From: Lachnospiraceae bacterium
GTDB taxonomy: Bacteria > Bacillota > Clostridia > Lachnospirales > Lachnospiraceae
Direction of reading: 5' to 3'
DNA length: 64,000 nt
Assembly: GCA_900753305.1 (NCBI GenBank)
Contig: CAADYR010000149.1
Span: forward strand, 32,823-96,822
Shown: positions 8,872 through 17,867 of the stretch, in pieces
Layout: every line of letters begins with the position of its first letter
Numbering within the stretch: position 1 is the stretch's first letter
Program-made: the position numbers and the translations under genes
Notes under the pieces: model-generated
Databases searched by the model: none
What the model was told of the DNA's origin: nothing
Seen by the model: only the letters and a program-made list of their open reading frames with translations

Positions 8872-9894
8872 ATGCGAAAAATATTATATACCTTATTAAC
8901 TGTTTTATCTTTAGTAATTGTATCAGTATGCAATACTCCAATGTCTGTTAAGGCTGCTGAACCCATTGTTATCGTAATTGATCCGGGACATGGAGGTGAT
9001 AATCTTGGTACCGATTATCTGCCCATTCCTGAAAAAAATTACAATATGATCGTAGCTATGTATATGAAGGCATATTTAGAACAGTATCAAAATGTCAAAG
9101 TATACCTGACCCATACAGCAGATGTTTCCATGTCATTGAAGGAACGTGCTCAATTTGCCCAAAATGTAGGGGCAGATTTCCTGTTTTCCCTTCATTTTAA
9201 CGCATCTGAAGATCACTCCTTATATGGTGCAGAAGTCTGGATCCCATCAACCGGTAAGGCATATAGTCAAGGCTACAGTGTTGGAAATGAATTTTTAAGG
9301 GAATTTCAGGAAATGGGAATTCTAAACAGAGGCATTAAAACAAAAGTTGGTAAAACCGGCAATGATTATTATGGTATTATACGTCAATGTGGTTTGGTGA
9401 ACATTCCGGCAATTATTGTAGAGCATTGCTATGTTGATCATGCATATGATGTCATCAATCTTCAATCAAATGAAACTTTAAGAGAATTTGGAGAGCGTGA
9501 CGCAAGGGCTGTTGCAAAATATTTTGGATTGACTTCTACAGACAATCAAATCAGTTATTCAGATTATACTCCATTAGCAGTTCCTGTTCCGCAAAGTAGA
9601 ATGTATCAGGATACAACTGCACCTGTTTATGTAAATGCCACGTTGCTTAATGTTGATAAATCCAAGCATCTTGCATCATATTCAGTGACTGCTGCAGACA
9701 ACGAAACATCCTTATTGTATTACAGTTATTCTATGGATAATGGACTTACCTGGTCAACATACCAGCCCTGGTCATCAGCTGATGGAGCAATGACTATTTT
9801 GGTCAATATTCCGTTGAATTCTCAAAGCTCAATTATATTTAAAGTTTTGAATCAATACGACTTGGCAACCATATCTAATGTGGTAACATTTTAA
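8872..9894 (+). CDS. Secreted N-acetylmuramoyl-L-alanine amidase (Amidase_3)
   Basis: 340 residues. A zinc amidase that cuts the bond between N-acetylmuramate and L-alanine in peptidoglycan. A signal peptide spans residues 1-28 (LLTVLSLVIVSVCNTPMSVKAAE, cleavage after KAA). The catalytic domain has VIDPGHGGDNLGT (first Zn histidine), the Glu in PEKNYN, SLHFNASED (second His) and IIVEHCYVDHAYD (catalytic Glu). The C-terminal 90 residues (after about 245) look like a small beta-sandwich typical of wall-associated modules. RBS AAAGGGGG precedes the ATG. The 3' end overlaps the convergent YlbJ gene by 20 bases. Confidence 0.9.
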   Translation: MRKILYTLLTVLSLVIVSVCNTPMSVKAAEPIVIVIDPGHGGDNLGTDYLPIPEKNYNMIVAMYMKAYLEQYQNVKVYLTHTADVSMSLKERAQFAQNVGADFLFSLHFNASEDHSLYGAEVWIPSTGKAYSQGYSVGNEFLREFQEMGILNRGIKTKVGKTGNDYYGIIRQCGLVNIPAIIVEHCYVDHAYDVINLQSNETLREFGERDARAVAKYFGLTSTDNQISYSDYTPLAVPVPQSRMYQDTTAPVYVNATLLNVDKSKHLASYSVTAADNETSLLYYSYSMDNGLTWSTYQPWSSADGAMTILVNIPLNSQSSIIFKVLNQYDLATISNVVTF

Positions 9895-10822
9895 ATAAAA
9901 AGAAATAGTAAATCATAGAGATGCCTGTAAGAATTAATTTATGGAAAATATAATGCCCGACTGGCAGTTTTGCCTTTTCGAGGAAACTTCCGGCTTGAAT
10001 CATACAGGATATTCCGTTAAAACTCAGGCAACTCATGATCCAGAACATTTTGCTGGCAGCCATTAAACCACTTGAATATATATTTGGGATTCCACTTATG
10101 ATTTCAAGAAAGCAGCCCAAAACAGAAGCCATATTATGTGTCATGGGCAGACAGTCAAAAATAACCCTGAATGCATTGATAAAAGTCACATAACCGCCAA
10201 GGAGCAGAATCGCCTGTATGTTGTCCATACACACTTTACTTAATAATTCTGCTGTTGAGCTGTTTATACATTCTGTTTTCGTATTTTGCTGCGTCACAGG
10301 TATTTTATTTTCATTCATATACCGGTAAGATAGTAATACACCATACAAAAATGGAATACCATACATTCCAAAGAGGAAGGGTATGGTACTGTGATAGCCC
10401 AGGATATGCAGGATAGGCAGTATAAGTCCCAGAAAATATGCAGGTCCTATATTATTACAGAATGCAATTAATAACTGTGCTTCTTTTGCAGTGATTTTGC
10501 AGGATATATATAATTCACTTACCACTTTTGCCCCCATGGGAAACCCACACAGAAATCCCATAGTTGCAGCATATATTCCATAATCAGTTAGTTTTAAAAA
10601 CGGTTTAAGTATATATGATAATATTTTACCCAATTGTTTGTCTGCACCACTGTAAATCATAAGAGAGCTTAATACCATAAAAGGAAACAGCGTCGGTACC
10701 ATACGTGTACTCCACTGTGTCAAACCTTCAAATGCATAGCGACAGGTTTCAGTCGGATTCCATAAAATAATTGCCATTAAAATGAAGAAGCATATGATTT
10801 TTATATTTTTCACCAAATTCAC
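9875..10822 (-). CDS. ylbJ: Sporulation integral membrane protein, YlbJ/SpoVV-like
   Basis: 315 residues with about eight hydrophobic segments and the nucleoside-recognition (Gate) domain seen in YlbJ (for example MGFLCGFPMGAKVVSELY and LLIAFCNNIGPAYFLG). In Bacillus YlbJ (SpoVV) moves dipicolinic acid across the outer forespore membrane. The start is a GTG with AAAAGG five bases upstream; another GTG lies three codons in. Location near rsmD-coaD matches the Bacillus ylbH-ylbI-ylbJ order, though here it is inverted and separated by the amidase. It implies a spore-forming host. Confidence 0.85.
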   Translation of the reverse strand: MNLVKNIKIICFFILMAIILWNPTETCRYAFEGLTQWSTRMVPTLFPFMVLSSLMIYSGADKQLGKILSYILKPFLKLTDYGIYAATMGFLCGFPMGAKVVSELYISCKITAKEAQLLIAFCNNIGPAYFLGLILPILHILGYHSTIPFLFGMYGIPFLYGVLLSYRYMNENKIPVTQQNTKTECINSSTAELLSKVCMDNIQAILLLGGYVTFINAFRVIFDCLPMTHNMASVLGCFLEIISGIPNIYSSGLMAASKMFWIMSCLSFNGISCMIQAGSFLEKAKLPVGHYIFHKLILTGISMIYYFFLFKMLPH

Positions 10823-10896
10823 CGAAACCTTTTTGTTATAACTTTATGAAAACATATATTAATTCAGAACATAATTCAAAGAAAGAAAGGAAAAGA

Positions 10897-11613
10897 ATGA
10901 GACTGGATAAATTTCTGGTTCAGGTAGAGCTTGGTTCCCGAAGTCAGGTAAAGGATTACATTAAAAAGGGCAGAATTGCTGTTAACTCAGCAATTGTAAA
11001 TCGTCCGGAATTTCAGATAGACGAAATGCAGGATTCCATTACCTGTGACGGCAGGTCATTGCAATACAGTCAATATTATTATTACATGCTGCATAAACCT
11101 GCCGGTGTAATAACCGCGACCAAAGATGCACATGAACCTACTGTAATGTCATTGCTTACTACAGCCACAGGGAAGAATCTGTCCCCAGTCGGTCGCCTGG
11201 ATAAGGATACTGAAGGACTATTACTGATTACCAATGATGGTGATTTATCCCATCAGTTACTTTCACCTAAAAAACACGTTGCCAAAACTTATTACGTAGA
11301 ATGTCAGGGAATCATATCAGAAGAAAAACTCGAAAATCTCAGAAACGGCATAGATATCGGAGATGAGAAAGATACTTTGCCTGCCAAAGCAGAGCTTCTA
11401 AGTCAGGATACAGATAAATTTTGCCTGAATCTTACCATTACAGAAGGACGTTTTCATCAGGTCAAACGTATGATTCATGCAATTGGTGCAGAAGTGACAT
11501 ATTTAAAGCGCATCTCCATGGGCAGTCTGACTTTGGATCCAGCTTTACCCAAAGGAGAATACCGTGCACTTACCAAAGAGGAAATAGAACAATTATATCA
11601 GGAGAGGAAGTAA
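10897..11613 (+). CDS. Pseudouridine synthase, RsuA/RluB family
   Basis: 238 residues from the ATG at 10897, which has AAAGG seven bases upstream; an earlier in-frame ATG gives a non-conserved leader. An N-terminal S4 RNA-binding domain (MRLDKFLVQVELGSRSQVKDYIKKG) is followed by the RsuA/RluB/E/F catalytic domain with GRLDKDTEGLLLITNDGDLSH (catalytic Asp). EGRFHQVKRM near the C-terminus is also diagnostic. It isomerises a uridine in 16S or 23S rRNA; which one is not certain from sequence. Spacing of 4 bases to the next gene suggests an operon. Confidence 0.9.
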   Translation: MRLDKFLVQVELGSRSQVKDYIKKGRIAVNSAIVNRPEFQIDEMQDSITCDGRSLQYSQYYYYMLHKPAGVITATKDAHEPTVMSLLTTATGKNLSPVGRLDKDTEGLLLITNDGDLSHQLLSPKKHVAKTYYVECQGIISEEKLENLRNGIDIGDEKDTLPAKAELLSQDTDKFCLNLTITEGRFHQVKRMIHAIGAEVTYLKRISMGSLTLDPALPKGEYRALTKEEIEQLYQERK

Positions 11614-11617
11614 AAAA

Positions 11618-14341
11618 TTGTCAATACAAAATGGATTTTTGCCGATCAATCGGGCAGAAGTAGAAGAATTAGAACTAAAACAGCTAGATTTCGTATATAT
11701 TTCAGGAGATGCTTATGTAGATCATCCTTCTTTTGGGCATGCTATTATAACCAGACTTTTACAGGCTCATGGCTATTCCGTTGGAATTATTGCCCAGCCG
11801 GATTGGAAAGATGATGCGAGTATTACAGTACTGGGCGAACCACGCCTGGGATTTCTCGTTTCTTCTGGAAATATGGATTCTATGGTGAATCATTATTATG
11901 TTTCCAAAAAGCATCGTGAAACAGATGCCTATACACCGGGTGGAAAGCCTTACAAACGTCCTGATCATGCTGTTGTGGTATATGGTAACCTGATACGTCG
12001 TACTTACAAAAAAACACCTATCATTATTGGTGGGATTGAAGCCAGCCTGCGTCGTATGGCTCATTATGATTACTGGTCCGATTCTTTTAAACGCTCCATT
12101 CTTTTAGATAGTCAGGCTGATATTATTTCCTACGGAATGGGAGAAAAATCAATTATTGAAATTGCAGATGCATTGAACAGCGGTATAGCAGTTCAGGATA
12201 TCAGCTTTATTCCTGGTACTGTTTACAAAACAAAAGATATTTCCGGTCTGTATGATTATGAACTGCTGCCATCTTATTCTGATATGTCTGCAGATAAAAA
12301 GTTGTATGCCCAAAGTTTTAAAATACAGCACGAAAATACTGACCCGTTCAATGGCAAAACCCTTGTTGAGCCTTATCCCAAAGGTGTTTATGTGGTCCAG
12401 AACGTACCACAACCTCCTCTAAGTATTCAGGAAATGGATGATGTCTATGCTTTACCTTATGTGCGAACTTATCATCCTGTTTATGAAAAGGATGGTGGTG
12501 TGCCTGCTATCAAAGAGATCAAATTCTCCCTCATCAGCAACAGAGGGTGCTTTGGTGGCTGCAATTTCTGTGCATTAACATTTCATCAGGGACGTACAAT
12601 TCAGGTTCGAAGCCACGAATCCATCATTGAGGAAGCCAGACTGATCACACAAGATCCGGAATTTAAAGGTTACATACACGATGTAGGTGGACCAACCGCT
12701 AATTTCCGTCAGCCATCCTGTCAAAAACAGCTCAAGGTTGGTGTTTGTAAGCACAGACAATGCCTTTGTCCTAAACCATGTCCCAATCTGGAAGTAGATC
12801 ATTCTGACTATTTATCTCTCTTACGTAAACTCAGAGATTTGCCCAGGGTTAAAAAGGTATTCGTACGTTCCGGTATTCGTTTTGACTATCTTATGTTAGA
12901 TAAGGATGATGCCTTTTTCAGAGAACTGGTAGAACATCACATCAGTGGACAGCTTAAAGTAGCTCCTGAACATATCTGTGATACTGTACTAAGCAAAATG
13001 GGAAAACCGGAAAATGCAGTATATGAAGCATTTACCAGAAAATATAAAAAACTGAATCAACAACTCGGCAAGAATCAATTTCTGGTTCCATACCTTATGT
13101 CTTCACATCCGGGTTCCACGCTCAAAGAGGCGGTTGCACTGGCAGAATATCTGCGTGATTTAGGTTATATGCCTGAACAGGTTCAGGATTTCTACCCGAC
13201 ACCATCTACCATGTCAACAGTCATGTACTACACCGGTATTGATCCAACTACCATGAAATCAGTGTATGTCTGTCGGAATCCACATGAGAAAGCTATGCAA
13301 AGAGCTTTGATCCAATATCGTAACCCTAAGAATTATGAGCTGGTCAAAGAAGCTCTGAAACTGGCGGGAAGAGAAGATTTGATCGGATTTGATAAGAAAT
13401 GTCTCATCAAGCCCCGTAAGATTTCTTCTGAAACAACTGACCGCAAAAATTATACAAAAAAAACTTTTGACAAACAAACTCAGGATAAAAAATCATTTCA
13501 TCCAACTAAAAAAGAACATAAGGGAAATGTAAAAAAGAAAAAACGTTACTATCCACATTTAGAAAGGAAATTAGACAATATGAACATTATTATGATAACA
13601 GGTGCTTCTTCAGGAATGGGATTAGAATTTGCCCTTCAGCTTGATAATGTATTTGATTCTGTTGATGAAATCTGGCTTATTGCCCGTAGAAAAGAGGCTA
13701 TGTTACAGGTTGCCGAATGTATGGAACATACGACCCGCATTTTGGATATGGATGTTACCAATCAGTCTCATATGCTTCGCCTCAGGAAACTGTTGGTAGA
13801 AGAAAAGCCCGTGATCCGTATGCTGGTAAACTGTGCCGGTTATGGCGTTATGGGGAAGTTTTCAAAACTGAATATGAATGAAGAACTCGGGATGATCGAT
13901 GTAAATTGTAAAGCTCTGACACAAATGACCTATATGTGTCTCCCTTATATGAAAAAGAACAGTAGAATCATACAATTGGCTTCCAGTGCTGCATTTATGC
14001 CCCAGCCCGACTTTGCGGTATATGCTGCTACAAAATCCTATGTGTACAGTCTGTCCAGAGCACTCAGTGAGGAATTAAGACAACGTAAAATTTACGTAAC
14101 TGCTGTTTGCCCAGGACCTGTGGATACACCATTCTTTGATATTGCTGAAAAGGACGGTAAAACACTGGCTATTAAAAAATTTACTATGGCATCTCCTGAA
14201 AAGGTAGTAGAACAGGCTATTTCTGATTCTTTCCACAAAAAGAGAACCTCTGTATACAATCCATATATAAAAATGTTCTATGTATTAGCCAATATCTTAC
14301 CACATCAATGGATTCTTTATATAATGCGCTTTATGAAATAA
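11618..14341 (+). CDS. YgiQ-family radical SAM protein fused in frame to a short-chain dehydrogenase
   Basis: 907 residues in one open frame. Residues 1-650 match the YgiQ family: DFVYISGDAYVDHPSFG, GGIEASLRRMAHYDYWSDS, the 4Fe-4S motif SNRGCFGGCNFCALTFHQGR (CxxxCxxC) and FYPTPSTMSTVMYYTG; its reaction is unknown. A basic Lys/Thr-rich tail (about 600-650) follows, then at residue 655 a complete SDR domain begins: MITGASSGMG (Rossmann), NCAGYG, and the catalytic SSAAF...YAATK. YgiQ normally ends where the SDR begins. A strong ribosome site and ATG lie exactly at the SDR start, so a separate 253-residue SDR is probably also made. The start is TTG with GGAGAGGAAG upstream. Confidence 0.85.
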   Translation: MSIQNGFLPINRAEVEELELKQLDFVYISGDAYVDHPSFGHAIITRLLQAHGYSVGIIAQPDWKDDASITVLGEPRLGFLVSSGNMDSMVNHYYVSKKHRETDAYTPGGKPYKRPDHAVVVYGNLIRRTYKKTPIIIGGIEASLRRMAHYDYWSDSFKRSILLDSQADIISYGMGEKSIIEIADALNSGIAVQDISFIPGTVYKTKDISGLYDYELLPSYSDMSADKKLYAQSFKIQHENTDPFNGKTLVEPYPKGVYVVQNVPQPPLSIQEMDDVYALPYVRTYHPVYEKDGGVPAIKEIKFSLISNRGCFGGCNFCALTFHQGRTIQVRSHESIIEEARLITQDPEFKGYIHDVGGPTANFRQPSCQKQLKVGVCKHRQCLCPKPCPNLEVDHSDYLSLLRKLRDLPRVKKVFVRSGIRFDYLMLDKDDAFFRELVEHHISGQLKVAPEHICDTVLSKMGKPENAVYEAFTRKYKKLNQQLGKNQFLVPYLMSSHPGSTLKEAVALAEYLRDLGYMPEQVQDFYPTPSTMSTVMYYTGIDPTTMKSVYVCRNPHEKAMQRALIQYRNPKNYELVKEALKLAGREDLIGFDKKCLIKPRKISSETTDRKNYTKKTFDKQTQDKKSFHPTKKEHKGNVKKKKRYYPHLERKLDNMNIIMITGASSGMGLEFALQLDNVFDSVDEIWLIARRKEAMLQVAECMEHTTRILDMDVTNQSHMLRLRKLLVEEKPVIRMLVNCAGYGVMGKFSKLNMNEELGMIDVNCKALTQMTYMCLPYMKKNSRIIQLASSAAFMPQPDFAVYAATKSYVYSLSRALSEELRQRKIYVTAVCPGPVDTPFFDIAEKDGKTLAIKKFTMASPEKVVEQAISDSFHKKRTSVYNPYIKMFYVLANILPHQWILYIMRFMK
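13561..13582 (+). promoter_or_regulatory. Internal ribosome site and ATG of the SDR domain
   Basis: AGAAAGGA at 13561-13568, then 11 bases, then an in-frame ATG at 13580. This is the same AGAAAGG-type site used by many genes in this window. It would start the 253-residue dehydrogenase on its own. Confidence 0.6.
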
Positions 14342-14361
14342 ACAAAGGAGTATTAATTTAC

Positions 14362-14937
14362 ATGAAAAAAATAAATCTGCCACAGAAAGGCGAACCGGAC
14401 TATCTTTTCAGGCAAAAGAAACTTTCTACAATAAAGACTTTGATCAGTTACGCTGTGGCTGTAGCTATTTTCATTATTGGATATTTGTTGACGAAAACCA
14501 GAGAAAATGTTTTTTCAGTTATTGCAGTGTTAGCCCTGCTCCCTGCAAGCCGCAATACAGTATCAATGATCATGTTTTTAAAGACGCCTGCTTATAATGC
14601 GGACATCTATAATAAGATACTGAAAAGCGCAGGCAATGTACCTGTAATATATCACCTGTATCTGACTTCTTATCAGAAGAACTATCCAATTACCTGTTTT
14701 GCTGTAAAAGGTTCTAACCTGATTGGATTTTCCGAGTTTGAGAAATGTGATATAAACGCCTGCAAGGAACACATAGAAGGTATTCTGTCACAAAATGGTC
14801 TGAAAAATATAAATATCAAAATTTTCGGCAGTAACGATTATAAAATGTTTGAAGAACGTTTAAAACAGCTTCAATCAATAGATACTGCAAAACATGATGA
14901 GGAACTTATCTCCTTAATGTGTGATATTTCTTTATAG
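14362..14937 (+). CDS. Membrane-anchored protein of unknown function
   Basis: 191 residues from the ATG at 14362, preceded by AAAGGAG. Two adjacent hydrophobic helices lie at about residues 28-45 and 51-68; the rest is a soluble C-terminal domain with no motif I recognise. It sits between the YgiQ/SDR gene and an RluA-type pseudouridine synthase with gaps of 20 and 17 bases, so it is probably co-transcribed. Function unknown. Confidence 0.75.
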   Translation: MKKINLPQKGEPDYLFRQKKLSTIKTLISYAVAVAIFIIGYLLTKTRENVFSVIAVLALLPASRNTVSMIMFLKTPAYNADIYNKILKSAGNVPVIYHLYLTSYQKNYPITCFAVKGSNLIGFSEFEKCDINACKEHIEGILSQNGLKNINIKIFGSNDYKMFEERLKQLQSIDTAKHDEELISLMCDISL

Positions 14938-14954
14938 GATGAAAGGTAAATTAT

Positions 14955-15974
14955 ATGCAGCAGTTTCAAATAGGTCCTAATGAAGCAGGGCAGAGGCTTG
15001 ATAAATATTTAAAAAAATTGCTAAAAGAAGCACCTGACAGCTTTCTTTATAAAATGATGCGCAAAAAAAACATAGTATTAAACGGGAAAAAGTGTGATGG
15101 TAAGGAAAAATTGTCCCTGGGTGATGAAATAAAATTGTTTCTGGCTGATGAAACAATCAGTAAATTCAGCGGCAAAACAGAGTCACCTCAGACAGATTCC
15201 TACGAACATGCCTATCATAATTTAAACAAAATTTCCATAGTTTATGAAAATGATCAGATTCTGATAGCAAATAAACCTGCTGGTGTTCTTTCACAGCGTG
15301 CCTCTTCTAATGATGACAGTGTAAATGAATGGCTTATTGGTTACCTGTTGTCCAGAGAAACCATCACTCCTCAATCTCTTAATACATTCAAACCATCCAT
15401 ATGTAATCGTCTTGACCGTAACACCTCAGGGATGGTGATCTGTAGCAAAACATTAGCCGGAAGCCAATATATGAGTCAGATCATCAAAGACCGGATTCTG
15501 GCTAAATACTATACCTGTATCGTTTATGGAAAAGTCAATACAGACAGCAGGATTCAGGGTTACCTGTACAAAAACACAGAAACGAACAAGGTAACTGTTT
15601 ATTCCGATCTAAATGAAGTTCCTTCCTCTTACAGAAGTGAAGCTGCTTTTATTGATACGGAAATTCATCCGCTGTATGGTAATGACAAACTGACAAAATT
15701 GGAAATCCGGCTTCACACAGGCAAGACGCATCAGATTCGTGCACACCTGTCATCTATCGGACATCCTCTTATCGGAGATAATAAATATGGTTCCTGTAAA
15801 TTAAACAGACAATATGAGTCTCTGGGCGTTCATGGACAACTTCTCCATGCCTGTCGCTTGACATTTCCTAAAATTCAGGAAAATACCTTTAAAGAATTAT
15901 CTGGATTGACTCTTATCTGTCCTGAACCACCGATTTTTAATAAAGTACTGAATACAGAAAAATCCGATATCTGA
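14955..15974 (+). CDS. RluA-family pseudouridine synthase
   Basis: 339 residues. N-terminal S4 domain (GQRLDKYLKKLLKEAPDSFLYKMMRKKNI), then the RluA catalytic domain with CNRLDRNTSGMVICSKT (catalytic Asp) and LHTGKTHQIRAHLSSIGHPLIGD. It modifies uridines in rRNA or tRNA. Between them is the usual NKPAGVLSQ motif. It belongs to the RluC/D-like group by layout. It follows the unknown membrane protein by 17 bases. Confidence 0.9.
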   Translation: MQQFQIGPNEAGQRLDKYLKKLLKEAPDSFLYKMMRKKNIVLNGKKCDGKEKLSLGDEIKLFLADETISKFSGKTESPQTDSYEHAYHNLNKISIVYENDQILIANKPAGVLSQRASSNDDSVNEWLIGYLLSRETITPQSLNTFKPSICNRLDRNTSGMVICSKTLAGSQYMSQIIKDRILAKYYTCIVYGKVNTDSRIQGYLYKNTETNKVTVYSDLNEVPSSYRSEAAFIDTEIHPLYGNDKLTKLEIRLHTGKTHQIRAHLSSIGHPLIGDNKYGSCKLNRQYESLGVHGQLLHACRLTFPKIQENTFKELSGLTLICPEPPIFNKVLNTEKSDI

Positions 15975-16012
15975 TTTCACATTCTATCAGATACAGAAAG
16001 GCTTGATAATAT

Positions 16013-16546
16013 ATGGCTACATGGAACTCCAGAGGGCTTCGAGGATCCCTGCTAGAAGAAATGATCAATATGACAAATGAAAAATATAGAGAAAATGGAT
16101 TGGCTCTCATTCAAAAAATTCCTACTCCAATTACTCCTATTAATATTGATAAGGAAACCAGGCACATTACGCTTGCTTATTTTGATCAGAAAAGTACAGT
16201 TGATTACATTGGAGCTGTACAGGGGATTCCAGTCTGTTTTGATGCCAAAGAATGTGCGGTTGATACATTTGCACTGCAAAATATACACCCACATCAGGTC
16301 ACTTTTATGCAGGACTTTGAAAAACAGAATGGTATTGCTTTTTTTCTGATTTATTATACACATCGTGACATTATGTATTATTTGTCACTGAGAGAGCTTA
16401 TGACCTTCTGGACACGCATGGAGCAGGGGGGACGTAAGAGTTTCCGTTTTGATGAACTTTCTCAACAATATTTTTTTCCCAAGAAAGGTGGCTTCGTTGT
16501 TCCTTATCTGGACATGATACAGCACGATTTAAACGACAGAGGTTGA
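16013..16546 (+). CDS. recU: Holliday junction resolvase RecU-like
   Basis: 177 residues, close to the usual 170-200. RecU cleaves four-way DNA junctions. Family features are NSRGLRGSLLEEMINMTNEKY at the N-terminus and the nuclease core VDYIGAVQGIPVCFDAKECAVDTFALQNIHPHQ, where the usual D-x-E-A-K is read as CFDAKE, a conservative Glu-to-Asp change; whether it lowers activity is unknown. The last bases of the gene contain the -35 element of the his promoter. It is not next to pbp1A, its partner in many Firmicutes. Confidence 0.85.
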   Translation: MATWNSRGLRGSLLEEMINMTNEKYRENGLALIQKIPTPITPINIDKETRHITLAYFDQKSTVDYIGAVQGIPVCFDAKECAVDTFALQNIHPHQVTFMQDFEKQNGIAFFLIYYTHRDIMYYLSLRELMTFWTRMEQGGRKSFRFDELSQQYFFPKKGGFVVPYLDMIQHDLNDRG

Positions 16547-16571
16547 CACACCGCCCAAAAAAGTGTATACT
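16543..16571 (+). promoter_or_regulatory. Promoter of the histidine operon
   Basis: TTGACA (16543-16548), 17 bases, TATACT (16566-16571): a near-consensus vegetative promoter. The -35 box overlaps the recU stop codon. Confidence 0.85.
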
Positions 16572-16574
16572 ACG

Positions 16575-16627
16575 GATAATTCGCTATGCTACTACGGTAG
16601 TTAATTATCACTTTAAATCATTAAAGT
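16575..16627 (+). promoter_or_regulatory. Structured his leader: two stem-loops
   Basis: In the about 85-base 5' untranslated region, GATAATT (16575-16581) pairs with AATTATC (16603-16609) around an inner CTAC/GTAG stem, and ACTTTAA (16610-16616) pairs with TTAAAGT (16621-16627). It is too short for a T-box and has no run of His codons. It may be a processing or protein-binding element. Confidence 0.45.
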
Positions 16628-16661
16628 ATTGATTAAATAAAGAAAGGTTTAGGATTATACT

Positions 16662-17849
16662 ATGGATTTTATGGGAAAAAGATTAGTTCATACACCCGAA
16701 GGTGTACGCGATATCTATGGAGCTGAATATGCCAGCAAACTCTATATTCAGGATCTTTTTCATCAGGAATTAAGAAGTTTTGGATATCAGGATATCCAGA
16801 CTCCGACCTTTGAATTTTTCGATGTATTCGGTCGTGAGATTGGAACAACTCCCTCCAAGGAACTTTATAAATTTTTTGATAAAGAAGGCAACACATTAGT
16901 ATTGCGTCCGGATTTCACACCTTCAATTGCCAGAAGTGCTGCAAAGTACTTTATGGATGAAACAATACCCTTAAGATTTTGTTATTCAGGCAACAACTAT
17001 ATCAATACCAGTAATCTGCAGGGTAAATTAAAAGAAACAACACAAATGGGAGCAGAGTTGATAGGAGATGCCAGTGCTGAAGCCGATGCTGAAATGATTG
17101 CCCTTCTGATCAAATCACTTCTTAATGTCGGTTTGAAAGAATTCCAGGTTTCTGTTGGACAGGTAGACTATTTCAAAGGATTGTGCAGCCATGCAAACCT
17201 TGATGAAGATACAGAACTGGCACTTCGTGAATTTATTTCTAATCGTAATGGATTCGGTGCTGAGGAATTACTACTGAATAAAGGTGTTCCATCAGAAGAC
17301 AGCAAGGCTCTTTTACGCGTAGGTGATCTATTCGGTTCCTATGAAATATTAACAGAAGCTCTCAATAATGCAAACAACGAACACTCCGTTCTGGCTGTAG
17401 AAAGACTGCAGAATATTTATGAAGTTCTTAAAGCATACGGCGTAGAGCAGTATGTTTCCTTTGATCTGGCTATGATAAGCAAATACCATTATTATACAGG
17501 TGTTATCTTTAATGCCTACACTTACCAGTCCGGTAGTGCCATTGCCAAAGGAGGCCGCTACGATAATCTGCTTGCACGATTCGGCAAACCTTCACCAGCT
17601 ACTGGATTTGTTGTCATCATAGATGATCTGATGAACGCAATGACTCGTCAGAAAATATGTCCTTCGCCTGAGAATCGTAATCTATTGCTTGTATATAACT
17701 GCCCTCTGGAACGTGCCATTGATGAGGCATCAAAATTTCGTGCACAGGGATTTTCAACAGTTCTGATGCATCAAGACAAAACCAGAGCAGACTATGAACA
17801 GTTTGCACAAAACAATAACTTTGCACAGATTAAGTTTCTCGATGCATGA
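16662..17849 (+). CDS. hisZ: ATP phosphoribosyltransferase regulatory subunit HisZ
   Basis: 395 residues. A histidyl-tRNA synthetase paralogue that lacks tRNA charging and instead forms a complex with the short HisG, carrying the histidine feedback site. The aminoacyl-tRNA synthetase class II fold is seen in TPEGVRDIYGAEYASK, LRPDFTPSIARSAAKY, and the GGRYDNLLARFGKPSPATGF motif. First gene of the operon, immediately followed by the short HisG it needs. The start at 16662 has AGAAAGGTTTAGG upstream, as in parE; a second ATG three codons in is possible. Confidence 0.9.
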   Translation: MDFMGKRLVHTPEGVRDIYGAEYASKLYIQDLFHQELRSFGYQDIQTPTFEFFDVFGREIGTTPSKELYKFFDKEGNTLVLRPDFTPSIARSAAKYFMDETIPLRFCYSGNNYINTSNLQGKLKETTQMGAELIGDASAEADAEMIALLIKSLLNVGLKEFQVSVGQVDYFKGLCSHANLDEDTELALREFISNRNGFGAEELLLNKGVPSEDSKALLRVGDLFGSYEILTEALNNANNEHSVLAVERLQNIYEVLKAYGVEQYVSFDLAMISKYHYYTGVIFNAYTYQSGSAIAKGGRYDNLLARFGKPSPATGFVVIIDDLMNAMTRQKICPSPENRNLLLVYNCPLERAIDEASKFRAQGFSTVLMHQDKTRADYEQFAQNNNFAQIKFLDA

Positions 17850-17867
17850 TCAAAGGAGAGTACATAA

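Noticed and set aside
16571..16661. T-box riboswitch in the his leader
   Set aside because: The leader is far too short and has no T-box sequence or antiterminator fold.
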